Source of the DNA: Tetraselmis striata
Lineage: Eukaryota > Chlorophyta > Chlorodendrophyceae > Chlorodendrales > Chlorodendraceae
Length of the DNA: 64,000 nucleotides
Direction of reading: 5' to 3'
NCBI GenBank assembly: GCA_006384855.1
Contig: VCJN01001842.1
Span: forward strand, 248,001-312,000
Shown in pieces: positions 1-9,269 of this stretch. The position numbers were made by a program, and so were the translations under genes. The notes under the pieces are model-generated. The model was not told the origin of the DNA. It worked only from the letters and a program-made list of their open reading frames with translations, and made no database searches. Every line of letters starts with the position of its first letter. Position 1 is the stretch's first letter.

Positions 1-494
1 AGGCGATGTGCTCGCCCCATGCTTGCGGATTTTCCTTGCGTCGGGGCCCGCTAGGCGCAGCTCAATAGCAGAATATGGGAGCGTATTCATGGCCAGCCCT
101 ACTACATACCCTGGACGATACCCTAGCAGGTGACCATATGGACCCAACCGCTGACTCGGTGGCTGCACCCCTGCTCAGTACGGGCTCAAGTCCCACAATA
201 CCAAAGGCGCAATGAATGCGGACAAGTATTGTAGCAGGTGGGGTGGTTTTAGAGCGCAAGCCTTGATCGCCGTATTATTGGCCATTTTGCGGAAACTGCT
301 CACTTGCTTGCTTGCATGCCGAGTGACGGCAAGGAGAGCGGGCCTTTGTTAATGTGTTCCACGATGGTAGAGCCAACTCTTGGCGTGCAGTTGTACAATC
401 ACAAAGAACGCATCCATATTATACGTGCTTGTATAAAAACTCGCGTCCTCGTGACATTGGCGGGTTAGCAAGTTCCTGCTATATAAAATTCATG

Positions 495-760
495 CCCTTG
501 TGAAATTGGGCTAACTAACTAGTAAATAACCGTCACTAAACAATGACACGCACACGTATCATGGCTTTTACAACGAACTAATGACCATCACTGAACAACG
601 ACACGCACACGTATGGCTTTTACAACGAGAGCACAACAAACGCCACATACCAGGTAGCGCTGCCGCGCATGATGTTGTGTTCACGTATGGCACATAGAAG
701 GGCGCGGCCGGAAACGAAGGCGAGGGCTGATAATGGGCCAAGCTACAATTGATGCTTGAC
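495..760 (-). repeat. Dispersed repeat, copy 1 (partner at 55955-56170)
   Basis: Read on the minus strand, this segment aligns along about 220 bases with 55955-56170 on the plus strand. Both copies can be translated to a peptide with the shared blocks LAHYQP, SFPAAPF and VPYVN, followed by a Cys-x-x-Cys pair. The family is not recognised. A tandem doubling of a short piece (about 540-620) is specific to this copy. Confidence 0.75.
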
Positions 761-945
761 AAAGGGGCAAGACTTTCGTGCTCAGGTGTATCTGGAGCGA
801 CCAATAAAGGTAGCATCAAGGTAGCAGCAGGAGGTATATATCTTAATAATATTATATGATTTATATCTATTAATATATGCCTCTGTTGGCCCGTAGCTGG
901 ATTTCCTTCTGGATTTCCTTCTGGATTTCTGTGTGGATTTCTTGA

Positions 946-966
946 ATGTTGCGTCTAGCTCATGTA
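946..966 (+). repeat. LINE 3'-terminus motif, short fragment
   Basis: The string TAGCTCATGTAAT ends a stretch of repeated GGATTTCCTTCT units. The same terminal string ends four other repeats in the window (near 12721, 14560, 38516 and 55751), so this is probably the last few bases of a truncated retroelement. Confidence 0.4.
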
Positions 967-1245
967 ATCACCCAATATATGACGACCAAACGCTAGACCG
1001 CGCGCCGCCGTCAATATGGTTTTCGTCGTACTTCGTACCCTGCTGGCGGCAGTCACGCGCGTCGTCACTTCGGATATCGGCGCCGTATACAACGACCGTG
1101 CTCCAACACCAGACGACAGCAGAGGCCCCCCAGGCTCCAGATGTATACCTGGTTATGCTTCCTATTGGCATACGCTCACTCGTGATTGGAAAGGTGGGCA
1201 AGTACAGCTCAGTAGCCTGCCGCCGAACGGCGAGGGGTCGCCGGC

Positions 1246-2582
1246 ATGCCGCTACCTTGCAGCGGCAGTAACGAGGGGGACTCCGCGGAGATCCTCATCG
1301 TTGGAGCGCCGGGTGTGGGAAGGCATACGCTAGCCCAGCGACTGGTGAATCACGACGCCCCTAGCGAGGCGCATGCGGGCAATCCTGATCGCTGGATCAT
1401 CGACACCAAGTACTACACGGCAGAGGCGCGCCTGTCGCTGGCCTCCTGCGCAGACGAGGCCAGCCTGGCGGATGCGCGCGTCGCGGAAGCGCTCCTCCTG
1501 GTGCTGGATGCCTGCGACCCGGACTCTTGGACTGCCGCGCGCGCGTGGGGCGAGGCAGCGGACCTTGATGCGTGCAGCATCCGGCTGTGCATTCTGAACA
1601 AGGCGGACCTGCTGCCGGTGGGTACAGAGCTGCCACAGCTGCAGGAGTGGTGCCTCGACAACCAGTTTGAGGCCATCCAGGCGAGTCGCCCAGTCATCCG
1701 TGGGAGGCCCCATCGCTGCGCTTGCTGTAATGGTGAACAAGTGCACACCTGCTTCAATTCGGTTTACGTGCAAGCCAATTCGGTTTGCTCGGGTAAACTG
1801 GCAGCCAGGAAGGCTTGCCATCCTTGCCATGCTACATGATCCCCATCGACCATGGGACTTCATACCACGACCGATGCATGGAGGTGACTCGCCTAGTTCT
1901 ACGTCAATTACACCCGGCAGCCAGCCCATGCGCCAGATGTGCTGGATGTATCTCCAGGGGGCTACATCGCTACTGATGGCTAACAGGGGTGCCATGTGGC
2001 TCTGGAAACGCGCACTCACAGTGTTCATCGTCTTATCGGTCAGGAATCACTCTCCTCAGCGCTGAGGTAACCCTCTACTTGCCGATTGCCCTGCAGGTGT
2101 GCTGCACAGATTCAGATCTGGACAAAGAGCTGCTATGGGAGGGCGACATGCAAGGGGTGCCGCGGGTAGTGCAGGCACTGCAGGCGCACGCCTGGCCGGG
2201 CCTGCAGATGAAGCCAAGGGCGGTCACGGCGGTGAGTGGAGCACCGCCGGCACAAGGGCCGGAGCTGCAAGGCGCTGATACGGCGTCAGAGGCTGATGAC
2301 ACTGGCGTTGAGACTGCTTCTATCACGGCGACCGAGTCTGCACGCACGGAGGCTGCACTTGCCAGCCTCATGGGCGCCATGTTTAGCGACGCGGCTCTGG
2401 AGCAGGATGAAGAGGAGGAGGAGGAAGAGGAGGGACTGGGACTGCGTGAGCTGGAGGCCATGATGGCGAAGGTTGCCCAGCAACGCAGCCAAGTTGGCAG
2501 TCTGACAGATGAAGAACGCCGCGAGCAGGCCGCGACGCTGGCAATGCAGATGATGAAAACAATGGGCCTAGAGGATGAGTGA
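1246..2582 (+). CDS. AAGAB/p34-like adaptin-binding chaperone (two exons)
   Basis: Homologue of alpha- and gamma-adaptin binding protein p34 (AAGAB), a cytosolic chaperone that helps assemble the AP1 and AP2 clathrin adaptors in animals. Exons 1246-1680 and 2097-2582 join in phase 0 to give 306 residues, close to the usual length of about 315. The N-terminal half is a degenerate small-GTPase fold: a P-loop-like GAPGVGRHT at residues 20-28 and NKAD at 118-121. After the junction come the block LLWEGDMQGVPRVVQALQAH, an acidic run (about 250-260) and a C-terminal helix with DEERREQAATLAMQMM, the pattern of the p34 C-terminal domain. The intron (1681-2096) would use a GC donor (GCGAGT) and a CTGCAG acceptor. 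Start: first ATG before the GTPase-like core. The family call rests on recalled motif order, not on a search. Confidence 0.8.
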
Positions 2583-3070
2583 GCGGTGCTGTTGCTGGCC
2601 AGCCAACCCTCCTTGGCTCTCTCAATCTCCTGCCTACCCATTGCTGGGCATGAAGCTGGGTCAGGCCCTGCCAATCCCTCTATGCTGCATTATCGCGGTA
2701 TGAGGATGGGCGCGAGCATGTGAGAAAGTATATGGACTGCGCCCAGGGGAGGGACCCGGCAGTTCCGGCTAGGGATGTGAAAGAGCCAGTGTTTTGCATG
2801 CAAGTACGTACAATTCACAGTGCATCTGGCCCAAGCAGACAATGCCAGAGCAAATTGGGTCCTGAGCTACTACCTATACATCGTGACAATGTTACTGAGC
2901 AAAGCTAGCCAGCAGAGTGTGTGTCATTGATTTTTTAGAGATGGGCTTAGGGTAGGTTTGTACAGGCACGTCTGGGAGCATGCCATGAAAGGGCAATTTC
3001 CCAAAATACCTATTTTATATATTGTGTTTACGCGTTATGAATTTTCCAGGCATGCTGTGTGCTGTGGCCG
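2583..3070. other. Convergent intergenic spacer
   Basis: About 490 bases between the stop codons of the AAGAB-like gene (+) and the kinase gene (-). It should carry both 3' UTRs. I see no repeat, RNA gene or further coding stretch. Confidence 0.5.
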
Positions 3071-4324
3071 TCAGAGATTCAGCATAGGGAATGGCGCATC
3101 TATAGGCTGGCCAGCTGCGTTCTTCAGCATACCCTCCTGCATCCAGACGGTGTCGCACTCCAGCGTGATCTTGACACCAGTCGAGGCAAGCTTCTTGCCC
3201 GTGAACCACGGGTGCTGAAGAGCTTCCTTTGCTGTGATGCGCTTTTTGGGATCGACCACGAGGAATTTCTTGACGAGGTCCTTTGCCTCGTCGCTCACAA
3301 GCTCCCAGACAGGATCCTTGAACGAATACTGCCCGCGCTGTATCTGGCGGAAAAGGCGAACGCAGCCGTCATCCGCGTCCTTGGCGGTCTCCACGAAGGG
3401 CGGATGGCCGCCCAGGAGGATGAACAAGATGATGCCACACGCCCACAGGTCACACTCCGGCCCGTATCCTTCCGTGCGGTCGTCGTTGTCGATGAGGGTG
3501 AGGGCCTCCGGGCTGACATACATGGGGGTGCCGCACACCGTCTGCATACCGCGGTCCCTTCGCATGCGGGACGACAGCCCAAAATCGGCAATTTTCACGC
3601 TCGTAATGTCGCTGGGATCCAGGAGAAGAAGGTTCTCGAGTTTGAGATCTCGGTGGGCGATGCCGCAGTGGTGCAGGTGCGCAATGCCCGTCAGTACCGT
3701 GCTCAGAATCGACCGAGCGTCTTCCTCCGGCAGACTGCCGCGCTCCACCAGCGCGGACAACAGCTCGCCACCAGGTACCAGCTCGAGGATCATGTACACC
3801 TTGTCAGCTTCGAGAAAGTACTCCTTCAGGTACGTTAGGGCAGGGTGGCGGCCCAACTGTTGAAGGATGCGGACCTCGTTCACGATTTCGTCCAGAGTGC
3901 TCTCGCCGTCGTCGGGTTTATACCCTGGCGGCGGGAGCCTCAATATTTTGCAGGCCCATTTTTCTCCGGTCTGTCGCTGTACGGCCATGCGCACGGAGGA
4001 AAACGAGCCGTTGCCCAGGACCTCGCAAATCCGGTAGCACTGCCGGACTTGGCTTATCTCGCCCGTAGACCCGCGCCGCCGGCGCAGGGGAGCAGGTTGG
4101 CTGTGCGACTTTTCAGGCTGAGGCGTTGAGACCGAGCGGTCGAGAGGACGGTCGGTCCGTGGGGTCGGGGATGGTTCGCTAGGCTTCGTCACGCTCTGGG
4201 TCCGGCGGTCGGGGAGGGCGTTGTTCTGCGCGACGAGGTAGTTGGTAAGCCGACGCATAAGGTGCCCGCCGGATTCCAGCCGGGTGGTTGCCGGCTGGTT
4301 ACGGGACTTTATTTCTACAGGCAT
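3071..4324 (-). CDS. CAMK-group serine/threonine protein kinase, single exon
   Basis: A 417-residue protein kinase without introns. The first in-frame ATG is at 4324; the open frame runs further upstream only from a GTG. Residues 1-95 are basic, Ser/Pro-rich and disordered. The kinase domain spans about 97-374 with glycine loop GNGSFSSV (104-111), ATP-anchoring lysine in WACKI (K126), catalytic loop HRDLKLEN (224-231), DFG (247-249) and activation-segment SPE (271-273). The layout and HRDLKLEN resemble the CAMK group (CHK2/CDPK-like), but there is no FHA domain, EF hand or obvious calmodulin site, so substrate and pathway are unknown. All catalytic residues are present, so it should be active. 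The C-terminal 40 residues after the helix ending HPWF are short and unassigned. Confidence 0.9.
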   Translation of the reverse strand: MPVEIKSRNQPATTRLESGGHLMRRLTNYLVAQNNALPDRRTQSVTKPSEPSPTPRTDRPLDRSVSTPQPEKSHSQPAPLRRRRGSTGEISQVRQCYRICEVLGNGSFSSVRMAVQRQTGEKWACKILRLPPPGYKPDDGESTLDEIVNEVRILQQLGRHPALTYLKEYFLEADKVYMILELVPGGELLSALVERGSLPEEDARSILSTVLTGIAHLHHCGIAHRDLKLENLLLLDPSDITSVKIADFGLSSRMRRDRGMQTVCGTPMYVSPEALTLIDNDDRTEGYGPECDLWACGIILFILLGGHPPFVETAKDADDGCVRLFRQIQRGQYSFKDPVWELVSDEAKDLVKKFLVVDPKKRITAKEALQHPWFTGKKLASTGVKITLECDTVWMQEGMLKNAAGQPIDAPFPMLNL

Positions 4325-5007
4325 GCTGCGTGCAGGTTCTGGAGAGTTGCACTTGAGGTAGCCTTTCGCTGGCTTCGTTTGGGGTGAGGTGGGGTTTGCG
4401 AGGCAGAGGTGGGGGTGAGGCCCCCTAGGCTGTGCGGGGCGCGGGGCTGGCACTATTGGTACAGAGGTATCAAACGGCAGTGACGGTAGATTTTTTGTGA
4501 ACTCGTATTAATTCGACAGTCCAGCAGCCACTGCGCGTGCCCGTACAGTTTCCCCATCGCATGGCGCCGCGGCATATTCTTTATGGCTCGGCGGTACAGA
4601 TACTCATACAGGTATATATCGTGATTCGCGTCGCGCTGGATACCAGCCAGTAGCGCTACCAGTACCGGTGTGAATTACAAGAGGGGCAGTAACAAATCCA
4701 CCTACCGGTAGTTCTAAAAGTAGTACTAAGAAAATCAACACATCAACCGGTACGGGTACCCGCGTATCTTGCGCGGCTCGTAGTTACTGCTGTCCCGGTA
4801 TGTTAATATATCAGATATACTACTGGTAAGGCGGATTTATTCTACCCTGTACTCGTACCTGACCCCTGGTATAGCAGGCTGGCCGCCGCTGCCGCGCTTG
4901 CGCTTCATCTTTATAGCGACATAATCCTCAGCTACCCGGTACATCATCAGGTAGCGACTAATCCTTACGTGCTGGGCGCCTCGGCGTCTTCGCCGCGTTG
5001 TTTACTT

Positions 5008-5073
5008 TTTTTTTCGCCCCCGGGACAGGACTGGCACCAGTGAAACCCTTGCACCGTCTCTACGACGGCCGTT
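5008..5073 (-). repeat. 65-base hairpin module, copy A
   Basis: Nearly identical to 52016-52082 and related to 28115-28170 and 28366-28435. On the plus strand it opens with a T tract, then CGCCCCCGGGACAGGACTGG, a dyad ACTG-GCAC-CAGT, GAAACCC, and a second dyad CCGTC-TCTAC-GACGG. The T tract would be an A tail if the element reads on the minus strand, as in a short retroposed RNA. Confidence 0.7.
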
Positions 5074-5119
5074 ATTTACTTTATTTTACCATTTGCCCCG
5101 CTCAGTTTACTCGTAGTCG

Positions 5120-5240
5120 CAACATACCGTGTGAATTACAAAAAGGGCAGCAACAAATCCACCTACTGCTTGAAGAAGTAATCCTTACTAAAAAAATCAA
5201 CACAGCAAGCCGCCTAAAAGCGGCCGCCCGCATCCGGCGA
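5120..5240 (-). repeat. LINE 3'-tail fragment
   Basis: Contains AACAAATCCACCTACTGC and AATCAACACAGCAAGCCGCC, matching 8525-8640 (same strand) and the reverse complement of 16205-16330. A weaker relative lies at 4668-4735. It looks like a truncated 3' end of the LINE copied at 14990-16345. Confidence 0.65.
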
Positions 5241-5267
5241 CATACCGTACGGGTACCGCCAGTATTG

Positions 5268-5355
5268 TCATATTTCAAAGTTGAGGGTGGTTTTGCCAAA
5301 AAGGTCTCGCAGTTGTTTTTACACGATCAAGAGCCGAAGTTGGCATGAAGGTAAA
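5268..5355. repeat. Repeat shared with 61555-61645
   Basis: Shares TTTGCCAAAAAGGTCTCGCAG-like sequence and AAGAGCCGAAGTTGGCA with 61555-61645. The first 15 bases (ATTTCAAAGTTGAG) also match the 3' end of the tyrosine-recombinase gene at 5580, so this may be a fragment of a related element lying just outside the direct repeat. Confidence 0.55.
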
Positions 5356-5411
5356 GTGAAAAGCGTGGAGGGAAAACGGTCGTCAGGGAGGGCGCTGCGT
5401 GTAACGCAGCG

Positions 5412-5579
5412 AAAACTGGAAGATAGCAGGCTCAGCTGTTATGGCTGCTTTAATGTCTACTCGTGCTGCACCCAAAAAGGGCGCAACGACAGGTGTCTAG
5501 TTCCCGTACCACTGAGCAGCACTTGCAGTTGAAAAGCGGTTAGGTCAATGAAGGAAAGCCCATATTAAACTAGTTTAGA
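5412..5579. repeat. Terminal direct repeat, gene-3' end of the recombinase element
   Basis: Begins AAAACTGGAAGAT, contains TGCACCCAAAAAGGGCGCAA (a partial palindrome) and ends AAACTAGTTTAGA. It matches 8249-8413 in the same orientation and 63222-63390. The recombinase gene starts to read immediately inside. Confidence 0.85.
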
Positions 5580-5584
5580 TCATT

Positions 5585-7166
5585 TCAAAGTTGAGTCTGG
5601 TTTTGCCAGTCATTGCATGAGCGAACGGAGAGAGCGGTGGATTGACGGAGAAGCGGTAGCGCCAGGTCGTGAAAAAGGCACCGGGAAGGCCACCGCTGCG
5701 GAGTCATGTGGGACTTGGAAGTGGCGGAGTGGGGCGATGTGGCCACAGAAGAACCATGCGCCAGGTGAAGGAAGAACATTGGGGTCGATGTAGTCCAGAA
5801 CGACGTCGGAGTTAGTGGCCCAGCTGCCTCGGTAGCGAATGTGGGACAATGGAGCTCCGATGGCGTTGGCGGCATACGCTGCTCCCTTGCGAAGGCTGAG
5901 TGAGGTCCAGGAAGTGCCGGCGGGAGGGGCAGCACCGACCAGACGGACGGGTGTAGACAGCCAGTCCGACATTGTAGCGCCGGTCCAAGGTTTTGACTGC
6001 TCGCTTGGGTTGACCGCATATACACTCGGGGGTGTTCTGACACCGGAAGGAGAAGCACGCGTAGTTCGTTGGGACCCCGTCGGTCGGCGCGACCTTTCTC
6101 GCAGTACACCTGCAGGGTAATGTTGTAATCGTCGACATGCACATCCCGCACTCGGCAAGAAACGCCAGTAAGTCCCGTGGCAAAGAACATGCAGTTGACA
6201 ACCGAGGCCACGAGCGCTCGGAAGTTGTACTTGTACTTTGTGGTGGGAGCAGACACAATCAGCTCGGCCGTCTCGACGAAGTTGTAAGCTACATCAGCAG
6301 GCGGAGGGACTCGCAAAGGGGCGGCTTCTAGACGGCGCTGCCGCAGCATCAGCCCACGCCTAGCTGCAGTAAGGTGTAGGATGTCCTTGGCGACTGGATC
6401 GAGGTTAGTTGTGCAGCTCGAAGAACGTGTTGATTGCAGACAGGTAGGGTTGCAGCGACTCAGCCCCAATGTGCCCTCGCTCCCCAATCCAGGCAACGTA
6501 CCGGACGATAGTAGCAGTGGTCGCCTCTAGCGGACTGATGTTCTCGGAGTCGTGGCAGAACTCCAAGAACTGAGACAGTCTGCCGGTGTAACTCTTGAGT
6601 CTCTGAGCGGTGAGGGAGCTGGAGAGCAGGTCGAGCGTCCGTTGCCCTAAGTCTTCTGAGCCATAAACATCATGCAGTCGAGATCGCAGTGAAGCAGCCC
6701 AGGGAGCGACAGCTTCGGGCTCGTCAATTACGTAAGTGCGTCGTTTTACCGACAGAGTAGCATGGGGGCGACTATTGTTTGCAAAGTACTCGGCAGCAAC
6801 GGTTAGGTTTCTGGTGGTTGCCCGGTAGTTGCTGGACGGGTTTGCGGTAGCGCCAGTACGGGTTTGCGGGGCTAGGTTCAGGTAAGAGGGCCGCCCCGCG
6901 CCGGCGCCCTTCGCGCTCGTAACGCCTGTCACGCGCGTAACGTACACGCGCGAAGCTTGGCCGTTGAGAACCAGTCGTAACACGCAGTGTGACAATCGAC
7001 GGACGCAGCGATGAAATGGTACGGGAGGCGGTTGGTTGAGCCGCGATGTGCAGGTGTGCGCATGGTTGAGCCGCACTCGGATGTAGCTGTAAGAAGCGCC
7101 GCACCGAGGAAGGTCTAAATGAAGTCTGTAAAGTGGGGGGGTCAGGTCCTGACTCATGGCGCTCAT
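5585..7166 (-). pseudogene. Tyrosine recombinase (integrase), frameshifted
   Basis: Minus-strand recombinase remnant. The N-terminal SAM-like core-binding domain is read from about 6743 to 6405 (block ending YLSAINTFFELHN). The frame then shifts near 6410, continues through LDPVAKDILHLTAARRG and a box-1-like GLTGVSCRVRDVHVDD, and shifts again near 6030. The catalytic C-terminus reads SLRKGAAYAANAIGAP, HIRYRGSWATNSDVV and LDYIDP. In family terms these are box II arginine, the H/W region and the nucleophilic tyrosine (codon at 5792-5790). The stop of the last frame lies by the direct repeat. The N-terminal 140 codons (7166-6744) show little protein character and may be leader. Two frameshifts make this copy inactive. 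The call rests on the R...G-W...Y spacing and is firm for the superfamily, open for the subfamily. Confidence 0.8.
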
Positions 7167-7260
7167 CCCGCCGTTGAGCTGCTAGGGTGCGCTTTGCGGT
7201 GGTCACCGAAAGGTGGCCTCGCAAAGCTCCAGCAGCTCTGAGCAAAGGCGCCCCACACCG

Positions 7261-8137
7261 TCACTCGTGCTCACCTTTGCGGCCACGCCCGCGTCCACCA
7301 CCACGTCCTCGTCCACGCCCGCGCCCTGTAGCTGCTGCCGCTACCCGAGCAGCGGCGGTTATTTTTGCGTTGCTGGCAACTGTCGCCTCGAAAACGCGAC
7401 GCTCGTAGTCCCTCATGAGGTCCCCAAAAATCGCGGAACCCAAATGCTCAGAAGCGGGCTGAAAGTGCTAAGCTCGCAGCACGTCCAGAACTCCTTCGTC
7501 ACCGTGCACACGCTTGACCTCATCAATCCTCCGTAGGAAGGCCAAACGAAAGCGAAACGCCTTGTCGATGGCTTCGGCGTGGTTCCGAGCTCTCGCGAGA
7601 TAGGGGGGTGAAGTCCTGACTTGCAGGAGGGACGTAGGGCAGCAGCTCATCGAGAGCTACGAAAAGTGCGGCCAAGTGGGCGCCGAAACACGACATCCAT
7701 AGATACTCCTTCTGGGCCGGGAGACGCCGATCATCCTGCTTGAGGTACTCGTTCGTTAGGTCGTTGCTCAGGGGGAAGAGTCCATGCACTCGGCTGACCG
7801 GTCGAACGGCCTCGTAACCGGACTCTGCTCGCTGCAGTAGCTCTGGCACCGCGAGGTAGTCATCCTCGTCACTCACGGATTTTGGTCCGACACGGCCGCT
7901 CTGGGCTAGCTCTAGCAAGTCGGGGCGCTCTGCGGCTCCCCCGCTGCCTGTCGGCTGTCCCGCGAAGCGCTGCCCGGAACCGGAGCCATGTGCCCCTTCT
8001 CCATAAACAACGCGGTCACGAGCCGTCAATTGGGCCAACGCTGTTGCAAGCTCGCGCAGCAACGGAGACTGGCCCTTCACGTGTGCGTGTAGCGATTCGA
8101 GCGTCGGCTCAACGACGGGTTCTTCTCCATCTGGCAT
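7261..8137 (-). pseudogene. Element ORF1 with RG-rich C-terminus (Gag-like?), broken
   Basis: Starts at ATG 8137 (MPDGEEPVVEPTLES). It reads about 170 residues with helical, acidic character, shifts frame near 7600, continues through YLARARNHAEAIDKAFRF and RRIDEVKRVHGDEGVLDV, meets one TAG near 7468, and ends with MRDYERRVFEATVASNAK followed by an Arg-Gly repeat tail and a stop at 7261. The RG tail suggests nucleic-acid binding, as in Gag-like or RGG proteins. It lies upstream of the recombinase in the same direction, so it is probably the element's first gene. I do not recognise the family. Confidence 0.6.
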
Positions 8138-8248
8138 GGCAACGCACGGACATACGGATGAGAATATCACACACAGGTGGTGAGCCGGGTGTGGTAGGTC
8201 TTGAACAACTTGGGGTGACTTTGCTCGCAACACGTTACGAGACAATTT

Positions 8249-8413
8249 TAAACTGGAAGATGGCATGCTCAGTTGTTATGGCTGCTTTTATGTCTACTCG
8301 TGTTGCACCCAAAAAGGGCGCAACGACAGGTGCCTAGTTCCCGCACCACTGAGTAGCATTTATAGCTGAAAAGCGGTTAGGTCAATGGAGGAAACCCCAT
8401 AAACTAGTTTAGA
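8249..8413. repeat. Terminal direct repeat, gene-5' end of the recombinase element
   Basis: Second copy of the 165-base repeat (see 5412-5579), about 90% alike by eye. It ends with the same AAACTAGTTTAGA and then changes to unrelated sequence, which marks the outer border of the element. Confidence 0.85.
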
Positions 8414-8509
8414 ACAAACTCGTACTACGCGTGTATATACACTCCGCCTATTGCACCACTCGTACCCGTACCAGTACTGTCAGCATACTTTACGATGTAT
8501 CAAAAACGG

Positions 8510-9260
8510 TACTACGTTACCCATACTGGTGTGAATTAAAAAAAGGCCAGGAACATATCCACCTCTAAAAGCAGTACGAGTACTAAAGATCAACACAGCA
8601 AGCCGCCTAGAAGCGACCCGCATCCCGCGCACGAGGCGGGATGGATGATTGATGTGCGCACGGCTCCGCAGTCCGGGCCACGCGTGCATGCGTAAGCGAG
8701 GGTGATCCCCAGACGACGTGCTGTGCAGCTTCGGCTGCGGGATGGCGGGAAGCTGCACTACCAACAAACCAGTTGTGCCTCTCGCAGGCGCGGCGGTGTA
8801 GGCGGAGCATAGGAGGGGCGTGGGGGCCAGAATGTCGCGAGGGCCGGGGAAGCTGCGCTTCACGGTGCTGTCCTGCACGGGGGAGGACCCGGACTACCGC
8901 GGACTACTGCGGACGAATATGCTCCGTCTCATGATGCGGCACGAGCACTCTCTCGAGCCGCCACCTAGCTCAAGATCCCGAGGAAATATCTTGCGAGTAA
9001 GGCCTCATGTTGAGCCCGGGTGGTGCACCGAGTGCCCCGCGATGAAAGGGCACCCCGATCCGCGGCCATGCATGCGACACCGCGCACAGCGCGGCGCAAT
9101 CCCTTGCTCACCTCACCCAATGTGCCGAAGACCATGCCCGTGTACTCCGACATTTCCAAGATGTCTCGAAAGAGCCCTTCTGTCCCGGCTCCGCGTTGTG
9201 CAACGCCGCATCCTGCACTGCCAACCCCCGTTGTATGTCGCCGCTCTCGGCTTATCGATC
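8510..9260 (-). repeat. LINE 3' region, minus-strand copy
   Basis: Reverse complement of 15735-16345 over most of its length. Shared landmarks are the GGCATGGTCTTCGGCACA block (rc near 9130), ATACAACGGGGGTTG-like sequence (rc near 9230), CGGGATGGATGATTGATG and AATCAACACAGCAAGCCGCC. Open frames here are on both strands and contradictory, so it is probably a non-coding 3' UTR. Confidence 0.75.
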
Positions 9261-9269
9261 GTATGAGCA

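Larger units (their letters stand above)
4325..5267. other. Repeat-rich spacer upstream of the kinase
   Basis: No gene seen. The stretch is rich in CGGTACC/GTACCGG-like short words. It holds fragments of the LINE 3'-tail family (about 4668-4735 and 5120-5240, both minus) and one copy of the 65-base hairpin module (5008-5073). The kinase promoter must lie at its left end, but no core element is evident. Confidence 0.5.
5412..8413 (-). mobile_element. Tyrosine-recombinase element with terminal direct repeats
   Basis: About 3.0 kb, read on the minus strand. Direct repeats of about 165 bases flank it (5412-5579 and 8249-8413). Between them lie a first broken frame ending in an RG-rich tail (7261-8137) and a second broken frame coding a tyrosine recombinase (5590-7166). 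No reverse transcriptase, RNase H or methyltransferase is visible. DIRS/Ngaro elements carry a recombinase plus RT, and Cryptons carry a recombinase without long terminal repeats. This layout therefore fits neither well: it is either an internally deleted DIRS-like element or a distinct type. A second copy of the right-hand end begins at 63222. Confidence 0.75.

Noticed and set aside
4325-4453. 43-residue N-terminal extension of the kinase
   Set aside because: The frame opens only from GTG at 4453; the first ATG is at 4324.
5008-5073. Hammerhead ribozyme in the 65-base module
   Set aside because: GAAAC follows a hairpin as in hammerheads, but the required CUGANGA box is absent from all four copies.
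5585-8137. TAG read as glutamine (variant nuclear code, as in some ulvophyte algae)
   Set aside because: TAG interrupts several element frames, but frameshifts interrupt them too, and the ankyrin gene ends at TAG while other host genes end at TAA or TGA. Decay is the simpler reading.
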